Assembly (NCBI RefSeq): GCF_000194155.1
Contig: NZ_GL877878.1
Coordinates: 502,032 to 566,031, forward strand
Direction: 5' to 3'
DNA: 64,000 nucleotides
From: Saccharopolyspora spinosa NRRL 18395
GTDB lineage: Bacteria > Actinomycetota > Actinomycetes > Mycobacteriales > Pseudonocardiaceae
Made by a program: the position numbers and the translations under genes. Below the pieces are notes generated by a model. The model was not told where the DNA came from and ran no database searches. It worked only from the letters and a program-made list of their open reading frames with translations. Shown piece after piece: positions 28,758 to 37,338 of the stretch; the first letter of the stretch is position 1, and each line of letters opens with the position of its first letter.

Positions 28758-28997
28758 GTGCGTATTTCCGCTCGACTCTTCGGCGCCGCCGCCGCTGCGG
28801 CCGCGATGCTGGCTGTCGGCTCCCCGGCGTTCGCCGACAGCTACGGCAACGACGGGATCAACGTCCTGGACGACAACAACACCAGCGTGTTGCCGATTCA
28901 GCTGTGCGGCAACAACATTGGCGCGCTCGCCATCGTGGCACCGTTCGCGTCCCCGCAGATCAACAACTGCGTCAACGCGCCAATCCTCGACCACTGA
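28758..28997 (+). CDS. small secreted chaplin-like protein
   Basis: About 79 aa from the GTG at 28758. A cleavable signal peptide (hydrophobic AAAAAAMLAVG, cleavage after AFA) leaves a mature peptide of about 50 residues containing VLPIQLCGNNIGALAI and INNCVN. The CGN...NNCxN spacing resembles the chaplin domain of surface-active aerial-hypha proteins, although the mature peptide is degenerate at its N-terminal half. A TTG at 28746 is an alternative start. A strong terminator follows. Chaplin relationship is by eye only. Confidence 0.65.
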   Translation: MRISARLFGAAAAAAAMLAVGSPAFADSYGNDGINVLDDNNTSVLPIQLCGNNIGALAIVAPFASPQINNCVNAPILDH

Positions 28998-29023
28998 CGC
29001 GAAGACCTCACGTCAACTGCGAA

Positions 29024-29056
29024 GAAGGGCCGACCTCCCCCAGGGGTCGGCCCTTC
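29024..29056 (+). terminator. terminator after the chaplin-like gene
   Basis: GAAGGGCCGACC (29024-29035) pairs exactly with GGTCGGCCCTTC (29045-29056), followed by TGTTG. Confidence 0.85.
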
Positions 29057-29398
29057 TGTTGCATCACCAGCGCGCCGTGACCTTCCAATCGCTGCAAGAG
29101 CGCTGCGCTCGTCGTGTGGTCGGGAGTCGCGCGCGAGAGCATGTTGTGCGGTTGGCTTCCGCTGCCGGATAAGGGGATTCGAGTCAAGCCTTGCTTTTGA
29201 CGGTTTTCGTCCATGTTGGAGGTTGCCGCCCGGACCATGCGCTGTGGAGGCCACCGTCAGGCGTGGATAGCCTGTTGGGTGCGCCTTTCGGGTGTGGGGC
29301 ACACAACATGTGGCGGCTGCGTATTCGACTTGGTTCGAATCGAAGCACGATCCCAGCGTTTCGACCATGATCCGGATTCACCCGCACCATGCTGCAAA
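29057..29398. other. spacer between two terminators, no gene seen
   Basis: About 340 nt between the chaplin-like terminator and the aminopeptidase terminator. I see no ORF with coding character, no repeat copy and no convincing RNA gene; a GGTTCGAATC string near 29332 looks T-loop-like, but no tRNA fold surrounds it. Confidence 0.5.
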
Positions 29399-29430
29399 AA
29401 GGGCCGGTCTCCGCGGGGAGACCGGCCCTT
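29399..29430 (-). terminator. terminator of the aminopeptidase gene
   Basis: AAGGGCCGGTCTCC pairs with GGAGACCGGCCCTT around GCGG. On the minus strand the stem is followed by T5, a good intrinsic terminator. Confidence 0.9.
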
Positions 29431-29441
29431 CTGCGGGGTGA

Positions 29442-31022
29442 TCAGTGCCAGTTGGACTTCAGGGCTTCCTGCAGGACCGCGGGTTGTTGCGGGCGGACGT
29501 TCAGCGCGCCCACACCCTCAGGGGTTGGCTGGGGGAGCGGTTCGCACTTGGTGTCCGGGCCTTCGCCAGGCTGCCGCACCGGCAGCTTGCCGGTGGCAAG
29601 GTAGTCGGCGATCTGGTCGTCCAGGCACGCGTTGCCGCCGAGCGAACCCGAGTGCGTGGTGCCGCCGGGCAGGCTGATCAGGCTGGCGTTGGGGAAGCGC
29701 TTGCGCGCTTCCAGCGCGCCGGGGAACGGGGTCGCGGCGTCCAGCTCCTCGCTGATCAGCAGCGCACCGGCCACCTTGCTGCCGTCGACGTTGACCGGCT
29801 TGCCCGGCTTCGCAGACCAGTTCCGGCACGGCGCGTTGTACCAGGCGTTCGCCCAGGTCTCGAACGGTGCCTTCGCGTGGACGGCCCAGTTGTCCTTGCG
29901 CCACTGCTCCCAGCTCGCCGGCCACTTGATGTCCGTGCACTGGACCGCGAGGTAGACGGCGAAACCGTTGTCGTCGCCCGGGGTGTTGGCGCCGTCGTAG
30001 ATCGTCTTGAGCGTCTGCCAGTCGCCGCCCCGCACCCAACCCGAGAACGCCTTGGCACGGCGGTCCCAGGCGGACTGCGAATAGCCCGCCGTCAGGAACA
30101 CGTCGGTCCACTCGTCGGAGCCGATCACGCCTCCCGCCGGCTGCTGGTCGAGCTTGGCGAGCTGCTCGTAGTACAGGTTCTCCACGTCGGCGCCGGTGGT
30201 GCCCAGGTGGTACGTACCGTCGTGCTTCGCGATCCAGTCGAAGAAGATCTTGATGTTGCGGTCGAAGGCCACGTCCTGGTTCAGGTTCGCGTCGTACCAG
30301 ACGTCGCCTGCGTTCACCACGCCGTCCATCACGACCCGGCGCATCCGCTCGGGGTGCAGGGTGCCGTAGACCTGGCCGAGGTAGGTGCCGTACGAGAAGC
30401 CGTAGTAGTTGAGCTGCTCGGCGCCCAGAGCCTTGCGGATGCTGTCCATGTCCTCGACGACATCCGTCGTCTTGATGTGGTCGAGGAGCTTGCCGTTGTT
30501 CCCGCACGCCCGCGCGTAGCCCTCGGACCGGTCCAGCCAGGCCTTCTCCAGCTCCGGCGTGGTCGGCACGTAGTGCGGGCGGTCGTAGGAGAAGTAGTTC
30601 GGGTCGCACGAAATCGCGGGCACGCTGGCGCCCACTCCGCGCGGGTCGAAGCCGATCCAGTCGTAGGCTGCGCCGGCGTTCTTGGGCACGTAGGCGCCGA
30701 GCGCCGACAGGGACAGGCCGGATCCGCCCGGGCCGCCCGGGTTGACCAGCATCACGCCCTGGTACTGGTCGTCGGGCACGGTGTGCTTGACCCGCGAAAC
30801 CGCGAGCGAGACCTGCTCACCCGCTGGGTCGGCGTAGTCCAGCGGGACCTGCACCATCCCGCATTCCGCCCCGGCCTTCCGCAGGCCCTCGCCCGTGCAC
30901 TGGCCCCATTTGACCGGTGTGGGCTCGAAAACCGGTGCGGGCGCGGCGGTTGTGGCTCCGGCGGCCGGTGCCAGGCCGGCCAGCAGACCGACGGCTATCG
31001 CAGCAGTGACGACTTTCCTCAC
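29442..31022 (-). CDS. secreted tripeptidyl aminopeptidase-like alpha/beta-hydrolase
   Basis: A 526-aa exported serine peptidase of the Streptomyces Tap/SlpD family, which removes N-terminal tripeptides from secreted proteins. The signal peptide (VRKVVTAAIAVGLLAGLAP, then AAGATT) is clear. The oxyanion-hole motif NPGGPGGSG starts at residue 94, and nucleophile Ser210 sits in GFSYG. The acid Asp is in EELDAATPF and the His in GGTTHSGS of the TAP C-terminal domain. The GTG start has GGGGA upstream. Single gene with its own terminator. Confidence 0.95.
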   Translation of the reverse strand: MRKVVTAAIAVGLLAGLAPAAGATTAAPAPVFEPTPVKWGQCTGEGLRKAGAECGMVQVPLDYADPAGEQVSLAVSRVKHTVPDDQYQGVMLVNPGGPGGSGLSLSALGAYVPKNAGAAYDWIGFDPRGVGASVPAISCDPNYFSYDRPHYVPTTPELEKAWLDRSEGYARACGNNGKLLDHIKTTDVVEDMDSIRKALGAEQLNYYGFSYGTYLGQVYGTLHPERMRRVVMDGVVNAGDVWYDANLNQDVAFDRNIKIFFDWIAKHDGTYHLGTTGADVENLYYEQLAKLDQQPAGGVIGSDEWTDVFLTAGYSQSAWDRRAKAFSGWVRGGDWQTLKTIYDGANTPGDDNGFAVYLAVQCTDIKWPASWEQWRKDNWAVHAKAPFETWANAWYNAPCRNWSAKPGKPVNVDGSKVAGALLISEELDAATPFPGALEARKRFPNASLISLPGGTTHSGSLGGNACLDDQIADYLATGKLPVRQPGEGPDTKCEPLPQPTPEGVGALNVRPQQPAVLQEALKSNWH

Positions 31023-31210
31023 GATTGTCCCCGTCTGTCCTGTTGGGCCCACCTTCCAACGGCGAGCAATGTGGACAGTAAACGGGGTGATCGGTGTTCC
31101 AGCGGCTCATTTGGCGAGAATTACTCTGCCCGGGCGACTTTCGTTCAGCGGACGCGGTTCCCCCGGCTGGGATCACCTGTCTGGTTGGGGCTCACCCTGC
31201 GCGATTGGTG

Positions 31211-31465
31211 TCAGGAAGTGACCGGCCGGTGCAGCACGTTGACGAGAAGCCGGTGCACGACCTCATGGTCGCGCGGGTCGTGCAACCGGTAGTTCTCGCC
31301 CCGAACCGTGTACTACTCCACCGCCTCGACGTAGCGGATCGCCAGCCGCAGTGCGCCGTCATCCGTGCAGGTGGTGCGCAGTTCCAGCTCGCCGGTGATC
31401 ACACCGACCTCGTTGGTGAGCACTCCGTCCGGTGTGGCGGTGAAGGTGGACGTCAGTTCGGTCAT
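31211..31465 (-). pseudogene. small acidic-start ORF interrupted by an in-frame amber codon
   Basis: ATG at 31465 on the minus strand opens MTELTSTFTATPDGVLTNE and continues through LRLAIRYVEAVE to TAG at 31313-31315. The same frame resumes immediately as YTVRGENYRLHDPRDHEVVH and ends at TGA 31211, for 83 sense codons in all. The uninterrupted second half looks coding, so this is probably a recent nonsense mutation, or a 50-aa shortened protein. It lies 9 nt downstream of the secreted HNH nuclease gene, on the same strand. I recognise no family. Confidence 0.6.
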
Positions 31466-31474
31466 CGTTCCAGA

Positions 31475-32125
31475 TCAGTACGAGCAGGCGTTGAGCATGT
31501 TCTGCAGCGCGGTCTTCTCGGCGGACTGCAGGGTCGGACCCCAACGGTGCTTGGTGTGGATCCGGAACTTCGCGTAACCGCAGTGCGAGGCGGTGCGCGG
31601 CGGCTTCCACGAGGACGGGTCGCGGTCGCCCTTCGCGCTGTTCACCTCGGTGGTCACCGCGATCAGCTGCGGGCCGGTGAGATCGTTGGCGAACGCCTCG
31701 CGCTTGGCGGTGGTCCAGCTGCGCGCGCCGGAACGCCAGGCTTCGGCCAGTGGCACGATGTGGTCGATGCTGATCTGCGACGGAGAGGTCCGCGTGACGC
31801 CGTCGTAGTAGCTGTACCAACTTCCAGAGGTGGGGTAGCAGTCCGAGCCCACGGCGACGTTGGTGCCGTCGCACCTGAGCACCTCCTCGCGGGTGTTGCA
31901 GGTGCCCGAAACGGTGTGCCAGTGCGGGAACAGGTCCCGTGAATAGCCGGTCATCCCGCCTTCCGCCTGCACGCTGAGGCTGGTGAGCTCGGACTGCACC
32001 TGGGACTTCCCGGGGACGCCGGGCGGGAATGCGAGCGCCGTCGGTGCCGATGCGACCGAGAAAACCATCGCCAGGACGGGGGCGAGGAACGAGAGTCTGC
32101 GGACGAGGGCGCGTGGTAATCGCAT
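31475..32125 (-). CDS. secreted HNH-family nuclease (DUF1524-type)
   Basis: A 216-aa exported protein: signal peptide to about residue 32 (LAPVLAMVFSVASAPTALAF) followed by a DUF1524-like HNH domain. The His-metal motif is ISIDHIVPLAEAW (Asp121-His122), and VNSAKGDRDPSSWKPP supplies Asn162 and Lys165 of the HNH core. Several Cys residues fit disulfides outside the cell. Streptomyces homologues are secreted nucleases. A nutritional role (extracellular DNA degradation) is likely; a toxin role is possible given the adjacent small ORF. Confidence 0.92.
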   Translation of the reverse strand: MRLPRALVRRLSFLAPVLAMVFSVASAPTALAFPPGVPGKSQVQSELTSLSVQAEGGMTGYSRDLFPHWHTVSGTCNTREEVLRCDGTNVAVGSDCYPTSGSWYSYYDGVTRTSPSQISIDHIVPLAEAWRSGARSWTTAKREAFANDLTGPQLIAVTTEVNSAKGDRDPSSWKPPRTASHCGYAKFRIHTKHRWGPTLQSAEKTALQNMLNACSY

Positions 32126-32322
32126 GGCAGTTCCCGGTCAGGGAGAAACGGACAACCACGATCACTTGTGAATATGTCACACATTTGCTCGTTGTGTAGC
32201 GGCCGCGCCACCTGAAGTTGAACAACGGTGGCAGAGCCGCGCCGAAGTCCGATGTGGACTAACCACGGCGCGCTACGACGTTCAGCCGCTCACGTGCGGA
32301 CGACCGGGCTAATCGGCTTCAT

Positions 32323-33159
32323 TCACGGGCGCCAGGGGCTGGGTTTGTCGGTGGCCGGGCGGGTCGGGTCGAAGTGGTGGGGTGCGCCGAGTTCGCCCGC
32401 TCGCAGCGGCACCATGCCGGCGGCGATGGCGCGCATGATGCGGTCGCGGGCTCTGGCGGCGTCGCCGACCCGGTCGGCTGACAGGTCGCTCAGGTCCACC
32501 GGCGCTCCGAAGTGGACTTTCAGCTTCGGCCTGCGGCGAACGGCCCGCAGCCACGACACGAACAGGAGCCACAGGTCGCCGAACCCCTCGACGCGGACCA
32601 TGCCGTAGCACATCGCTTCGTGGGCCCCCCACTGGCTGATCGGCATTACCGTGGCGCCGGACGCCAGCGCCATCCGGGCCACGCCCGTCTTCCCGCGCTC
32701 CGGCCACATGTCCGGTTCGAGGGTGATGCGGCCCTCCGGGTACATCAGCACCGGGTGATGATCGCTGGTCAGCGCCGAGACGACCCGCCCCAGCGCCTCG
32801 CCCGCGGTGCTCTTGCCGCGGTCGGCGCGGACGTGCCGGCAGGCGCGGAGGACCTTGCCCAGCACCGGGGTGTCGAACAGCCCGCCGGTGGCGAGGAAGC
32901 GCGGCGCGAGCCGCCGGGTCCGGCAGGCGGCGATCAGCACCAGCGCGTCTAGGTTGCCGATGTGGTTGGCGGCCAGCAGCAGCGGCCTGCCGCGCACCGA
33001 ATCCGGCACGTCGCCGGTCACTTCCAGCCGCCCGGTGAGCCCGACGACCGCCCGGTCCACCCGCATCAGCACGCGCCACAGCAGCGGCGCGTCGCGGAAC
33101 AGTTTCTCGTGGTCGGTTCGGCGTGTCGGCTCGTAGGGGCTGGAAGGTAAAGCAACCAT
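32323..33159 (-). CDS. lysophospholipid acyltransferase (PlsC-like)
   Basis: A 278-aa 1-acyl-glycerol-3-phosphate acyltransferase-type enzyme of phospholipid synthesis. The catalytic HX4D is NHIGNLD (His66, Asp71), and the substrate-binding block is MYPEGRITLEPDMWPERGKT. The ATG at 33159 (MVALPSSPYEPT) is chosen; upstream codons in the open frame overlap the divergent ftsK leader. Divergent from ftsK. Confidence 0.9.
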   Translation of the reverse strand: MVALPSSPYEPTRRTDHEKLFRDAPLLWRVLMRVDRAVVGLTGRLEVTGDVPDSVRGRPLLLAANHIGNLDALVLIAACRTRRLAPRFLATGGLFDTPVLGKVLRACRHVRADRGKSTAGEALGRVVSALTSDHHPVLMYPEGRITLEPDMWPERGKTGVARMALASGATVMPISQWGAHEAMCYGMVRVEGFGDLWLLFVSWLRAVRRRPKLKVHFGAPVDLSDLSADRVGDAARARDRIMRAIAAGMVPLRAGELGAPHHFDPTRPATDKPSPWRP

Positions 33160-33278
33160 GATGGTCGAGGATCTCACGCGCGGTGCCCCGGTTGGAGCGA
33201 ATCGCCCGAAAAACGTCCGACCAGCGATCTTCCGTGGCTGGTGTGACGCGAGAGGCCGGTGAAGATACCGTGTGGGGC

Positions 33279-35762
33279 ATGGCGAGCCGGACATCGAACG
33301 GGGGACGTGGCTCGTCGCGCGGTAAGAGCGCGACCAGGAGTAGCGGCTCCACTGCCAGGAGTGGTAGGTCGAGCACAGCGCGGAAGAGCACGGGGAGCGC
33401 CAAGCCCCGCCCCGGATCGACGCACGCGCCCCGCAGACCTGCGCCCAAGCGGTCCACCAAGACCCGTTCCAAGAGCGGCGGGAGTCTCGCGCGCGGCGTC
33501 GGGAGCGTGGTTCGAGCGGTCGGCAAGACCAAGGATCTCGACCCAGCGCACCGCCGCGACGGACTGGCGCTGATCTTCCTCGCGACCGCGGTGATCGCAG
33601 GCGCCGGTGTCTGGTGGCAGGCCGGGGGGCCGGTCGGGCACTGGTTCGACTGGGCCCTGCGTTCGGTCATCGGCGCGGCAGCCGTGGTGCTGCCGGTGGT
33701 GCTGCTGGTCACGGCCGTCCTGCTGATGCGCACCGAGAACAGCGCGGAGGCGCGGCCCCGGGTGGTGATCGGGTCGATGCTGTTGATCTTCACCACACTC
33801 GGCGTCCTGCACATCGTGGCGGGTTCCCCGCTCGACCCCGAGGACTGGCCGAACGCCGGCGGAGCCCTCGGATTCGTCGCCGGCGGGCCGCTCGCGCACG
33901 GCCTCACCAGCTGGGTCGCCGTGCCGGTGCTGGTGCTGATCGGGCTGTTCGGGCTGCTCGTGCTCACCGGCACGCCGGTGCGCGAGGTCGCGGCGCGGTT
34001 GCGCGGCCTCGGGCAAGAGACCGAGGAGGCCCGGTCGGCGGCCGACACCAAGGAGATCGAGGGCGATACCGCCTCGGTCAAGCTGCGCCGCCCGTCGCGG
34101 CGCCGCCAGGCGGCGATGTCCGATGAGGACCGCCAGCTGTCGCTGGACGACGTGCCCGACGAGCAGCCCAAGCCGGCGAAGCCGAAAGCCGCCGCGGTGC
34201 CGGCCAAGCCGGTCGCCGAAGCTGCCGAGGAGAAGCCGAAGAAGAGCAGCAAGCCGCAGATCAGCCGGAGCGTCGAAGGCGACTACCAGCTGCCGCCGCT
34301 GGACGTGCTCACCGACGGCGACCCGCCGAAGAGCCGCAGTCGGGCCAACGACAGCATGATCGAGGCGATCACCGCGGTGTTGGAGCAGTTCAACATCGAC
34401 GCCCAGGTCACCGGCTTCACCCGGGGTCCGACCGTGACCCGCTACGAGGTGGAGCTCGGCCCCGGCGTGAAGGTCGAGAAGATCACCGCGCTGACCAAGA
34501 ACATCGCCTACGCCGCGGCGACCGACAACGTCCGGCTGCTGGCGCCGATTCCCGGCAAGTCCGCGGTGGGCATCGAGGTCCCCAACAGCGACCGGGAGAT
34601 GGTGCGGCTCGGCGACGTGCTGCGCTCTGCCGTGGCGGGCAAGGACAGCCACCCGCTGGTGATGGGGCTGGGCAAGGACATCGAAGGCCACATGGTCACC
34701 GCGAACCTGGCGAAGATGCCGCATCTGCTGGTGGCCGGCTCGACCGGGTCCGGTAAGTCCAGCTTCGTCAACTCGATGCTGGTGTCGCTGCTCGCGCGGG
34801 CCACCCCGCAGGAGGTCAGGATGATCCTGATCGACCCGAAGATGGTGGAACTGACTCCGTACGAGGGTATCCCGCACCTGATCACGCCCATCATCACCCA
34901 GCCGAAGAAGGCCGCCGCCGCGCTGGCCTGGCTGGTGGAGGAGATGGAGCAGCGCTACCAGGACATGCAGGCCAACCGGGTGCGCCACATCGACGACTTC
35001 AACCGGAAGGTCAAGTCGGGGGAGATCACCACCCCGCTGGGCAGCGAGCGCGAGTACCGGCCGTACCCGTACATCCTGGCCATCGTCGACGAGCTCGCCG
35101 ACCTGATGATGACCGCGCCGCGGGACGTCGAGGACGCCATCGTGCGGATCACCCAGAAGGCGCGGGCCGCAGGCATCCACCTGGTGCTGGCCACCCAGCG
35201 CCCGTCGGTGGACGTGGTGACGGGTCTGATCAAGACCAACGTGCCGTCCCGGCTGGCGTTCGCCACCTCGTCGCTGACCGACTCGCGGGTCATCCTGGAC
35301 CAGCCGGGCGCGGAGAAGCTGATCGGGATGGGCGACGCGCTGTACCTGCCGATGGGCGCGTCGCGGCCGGTGCGAGTGCAGGGCTCGTTCGTCGGCGACG
35401 ACGAGATCCACCGCATCGTCTCCCTCACCAAGGACCAGGCCGACCCGGAGTACACCGACGGCGTCACGGCGGCCAAGGCGGGCGAGAAGAAAGAGGTCGA
35501 CTCCGACATCGGCGACGACCTCGACGTCCTGCTGCAGGCCGCCGAGCTCGTCGTGACCAGCCAGTTCGGGTCCACCTCGATGCTGCAGCGCAAGCTGCGG
35601 GTCGGGTTCGCCAAGGCGGGTCGGCTGATGGACCTGCTGGAGTCGCGCGGCGTGGTCGGGCCGTCGGAGGGGTCGAAGGCCCGCGAGGTGCTGATCAAGC
35701 CGGACGAGCTGGAGAACACGCTGTACACGATCCGGGGCGGGCCGCCGCCGGAGGCAGAATGA
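33279..35762 (+). CDS. ftsK: DNA translocase FtsK
   Basis: Septal ATP-driven DNA pump for chromosome segregation and dimer resolution. After a basic Ser/Arg-rich leader (about 85 residues) come four TM segments (about residues 92-240), a short charged linker and the RecA-like motor. Walker A is GSTGSGKSS near residue 487; the Walker B region is LAIVDELADLMM; and LATQRPSVDVVTG is typical. The C-terminal winged-helix gamma domain (GSTSMLQRKLRVGFAKAGRL) would read KOPS. 827 aa; homologues of similar length occur in mycobacteria. Confidence 0.97.
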   Translation: MASRTSNGGRGSSRGKSATRSSGSTARSGRSSTARKSTGSAKPRPGSTHAPRRPAPKRSTKTRSKSGGSLARGVGSVVRAVGKTKDLDPAHRRDGLALIFLATAVIAGAGVWWQAGGPVGHWFDWALRSVIGAAAVVLPVVLLVTAVLLMRTENSAEARPRVVIGSMLLIFTTLGVLHIVAGSPLDPEDWPNAGGALGFVAGGPLAHGLTSWVAVPVLVLIGLFGLLVLTGTPVREVAARLRGLGQETEEARSAADTKEIEGDTASVKLRRPSRRRQAAMSDEDRQLSLDDVPDEQPKPAKPKAAAVPAKPVAEAAEEKPKKSSKPQISRSVEGDYQLPPLDVLTDGDPPKSRSRANDSMIEAITAVLEQFNIDAQVTGFTRGPTVTRYEVELGPGVKVEKITALTKNIAYAAATDNVRLLAPIPGKSAVGIEVPNSDREMVRLGDVLRSAVAGKDSHPLVMGLGKDIEGHMVTANLAKMPHLLVAGSTGSGKSSFVNSMLVSLLARATPQEVRMILIDPKMVELTPYEGIPHLITPIITQPKKAAAALAWLVEEMEQRYQDMQANRVRHIDDFNRKVKSGEITTPLGSEREYRPYPYILAIVDELADLMMTAPRDVEDAIVRITQKARAAGIHLVLATQRPSVDVVTGLIKTNVPSRLAFATSSLTDSRVILDQPGAEKLIGMGDALYLPMGASRPVRVQGSFVGDDEIHRIVSLTKDQADPEYTDGVTAAKAGEKKEVDSDIGDDLDVLLQAAELVVTSQFGSTSMLQRKLRVGFAKAGRLMDLLESRGVVGPSEGSKAREVLIKPDELENTLYTIRGGPPPEAE

Positions 35763-35779
35763 CCCGGTGAACCCGACCT

Positions 35780-35803
35780 CCCCGCATCTGCCCGGATGCG
35801 GGG
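35780..35803 (+). terminator. hairpin after ftsK
   Basis: CCCCGCAT (35780) pairs with ATGCGGGG (35796) around CTGCCCGG, 18 nt after the ftsK stop. Confidence 0.6.
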
Positions 35804-35974
35804 ACGCTCGACGCCGTATGAGCTGGCGCGGCAGGTGGGCGACATGCTGGCCGGAACCGCCGGGGTCGGCGTGGATCCCGAGTAGCGGCGCAGCAGCATT
35901 CGGTTGTGGCGCAGCGACGACCACGGCCGCACCTGGAGCGCTGCGAGGTGGGCCATGCGCCTTCGGCGGAGGAG

Positions 35975-37189
35975 TTAGCAGCGGAGCGTGGCGTGGGTGG
36001 TGTTGAGGTCGCCGATGGCGTGGACGCCCAGCAGTTGGAGGGTTCGGACGATCTCGTCGCGGAGGATGTCCACCGCCTTCTGCACGCCCCGCTCGCCTCC
36101 GGCCATCAGCCCGTACAGGTAGGCGCGGCCGATCAGGCACGAATCCGCGCCCAGTGCGATCGCCGCGACGATGTCCGCGCCGCTGACGATGCCGGTGTCC
36201 AGCAGCACCTCGGCCCGGTCGCCGATCGCCTCCCGGACCGACGGCAGCAGCTCCAGCATGGTCGGGGCCCGGTCGAGCTGCCGACCGCCGTGGTTGGACA
36301 GCACCACGCCGTCGGCGCCCAGATCGACCACGCGCCGGGCGTCGTCGGCGTTCTGGATGCCTTTGACGATCAGCGGTCCCTGCCACAGCTCCCGCAGCCA
36401 CTCCAGGTCGGCGTAGCTCAGCGACGGGTCGAACATGGCGTTGATCAGGTCCTGCGCGGTTCCCGGCCAGTGCTTGAAGGAGGCGAACGACAGCGGCTCG
36501 GTGGTGAGCAGGTTGAACCACCACGCCGGGTGCGTCGCGCCGTCGACGATGGTCTTGAACGTCAGTTCCGGGGGGATCGTCAGGCCGTTGCGGGTGTCGC
36601 GCAGGCGCGCGCCGCCGACCGGTGTGTCGACGGTGAGCAGCAGTGCCTCGTAGCCGGAGTCCTGGGCTCGTAGCACCAGCTCGCGGCTGGCCTCGCGGTC
36701 GCGCCAGAGGTAGAGCTGGAACCACTTCCGGGAGTTCGGCGCGGCGGCGGCCACGTCCTCGATGGACGTGGTGCCCATTGTGGACAGCGCGTAGGGGATG
36801 CCCGCGCGTTGCGCGACGCGGGCCACCGCCGGCTCGCCCTCGTGGTTCATCATCCGCGTGAAACCGGTTGGGGCGAAGGAGAACGGCAGCTCGGACCGCT
36901 TGCCGAACATCGTCGTGCTGGTGTCCACCTCGGACACGTCCTGCAGCACGGAAGGGCGGAACTCGACGTCGCGGAAGGACTGCCGGGCGCGGCGCAGGCT
37001 GATCTCGGCCTCGGCGGCGCCGTCGGTGTAATCGAACACGGCGCGCGGCGTCCGGCGGCGGGCGATGGCCCGCAGGTCGGCGATCGAGTGCGCGGCGGAC
37101 AGGCGTCGCTCGGTGGGGTTGACCTGTGGGGGCTTGACCCGCAGCAGCGGACGCAGTTCGGACCAGCGCGGAAGTTGCCGCTTGACCAT
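35975..37189 (-). CDS. lldD: FMN-dependent L-lactate dehydrogenase / alpha-hydroxy-acid oxidase
   Basis: A 404-aa member of the FMN-dependent alpha-hydroxy-acid dehydrogenases, closest by eye to mycobacterial LldD2. FDYTDGAAEAE is at the N-terminal FMN region, KWFQLYLWRDR follows, and VKGIQNADDARR and SNHGGRQLD supply the FMN-binding Lys and the catalytic His. GADSCLIGRAYLYGLMAGGE binds the phosphate. The N-terminus MVKRQLPRW is usual for this branch. The C-terminus is slightly shorter than in M. tuberculosis LldD2. No lactate permease is adjacent. Confidence 0.9.
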   Translation of the reverse strand: MVKRQLPRWSELRPLLRVKPPQVNPTERRLSAAHSIADLRAIARRRTPRAVFDYTDGAAEAEISLRRARQSFRDVEFRPSVLQDVSEVDTSTTMFGKRSELPFSFAPTGFTRMMNHEGEPAVARVAQRAGIPYALSTMGTTSIEDVAAAAPNSRKWFQLYLWRDREASRELVLRAQDSGYEALLLTVDTPVGGARLRDTRNGLTIPPELTFKTIVDGATHPAWWFNLLTTEPLSFASFKHWPGTAQDLINAMFDPSLSYADLEWLRELWQGPLIVKGIQNADDARRVVDLGADGVVLSNHGGRQLDRAPTMLELLPSVREAIGDRAEVLLDTGIVSGADIVAAIALGADSCLIGRAYLYGLMAGGERGVQKAVDILRDEIVRTLQLLGVHAIGDLNTTHATLRC

Positions 37190-37240
37190 TCGTGCTCCGT
37201 TCTCGCCGTGCGCCGGGGTGCGAAGGGCACGTTACCTTTC

Positions 37241-37274
37241 CGTAGCGGCGAGAAACCCGTAGCGGCGAGAAACC
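37241..37274. repeat. perfect 17-bp tandem duplication
   Basis: CGTAGCGGCGAGAAACC occurs twice in a row upstream of lldD (which is on the minus strand), in the probable promoter region. Confidence 0.8.
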
Positions 37275-37288
37275 CGGCCGACGACGAA

Positions 37289-37312
37289 GGGCGCGCCCGC
37301 TTGGACGCGCCC
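37289..37312 (-). terminator. hairpin after the phospholipase gene
   Basis: GGGCGCG/CGCGCCC stem around a 10-nt loop, located 27 nt beyond the stop of the minus-strand phospholipase gene. Confidence 0.5.
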
Positions 37313-37338
37313 GTTGCAGACCGTGATCGGCCCGGTGC

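Noticed and set aside
29320..29345. GGTTCGAATC resembling a tRNA T-loop
   Set aside because: No acceptor, D or anticodon stem can be drawn around it; it is part of a small chance inverted repeat.
35796..35885. 29-codon ORF beginning in the ftsK terminator
   Set aside because: The start lies in the stem of the hairpin and there is no SD or recognisable homology.
33174..36725. Minus-strand open frame of over 1,100 codons antisense to ftsK
   Set aside because: FtsK on the plus strand is complete with all motifs, and lldD uses another minus frame. The antisense translation is low-complexity.
37241..37274. CRISPR-like array
   Set aside because: Only two adjacent copies with no spacers; no cas genes are in the window.
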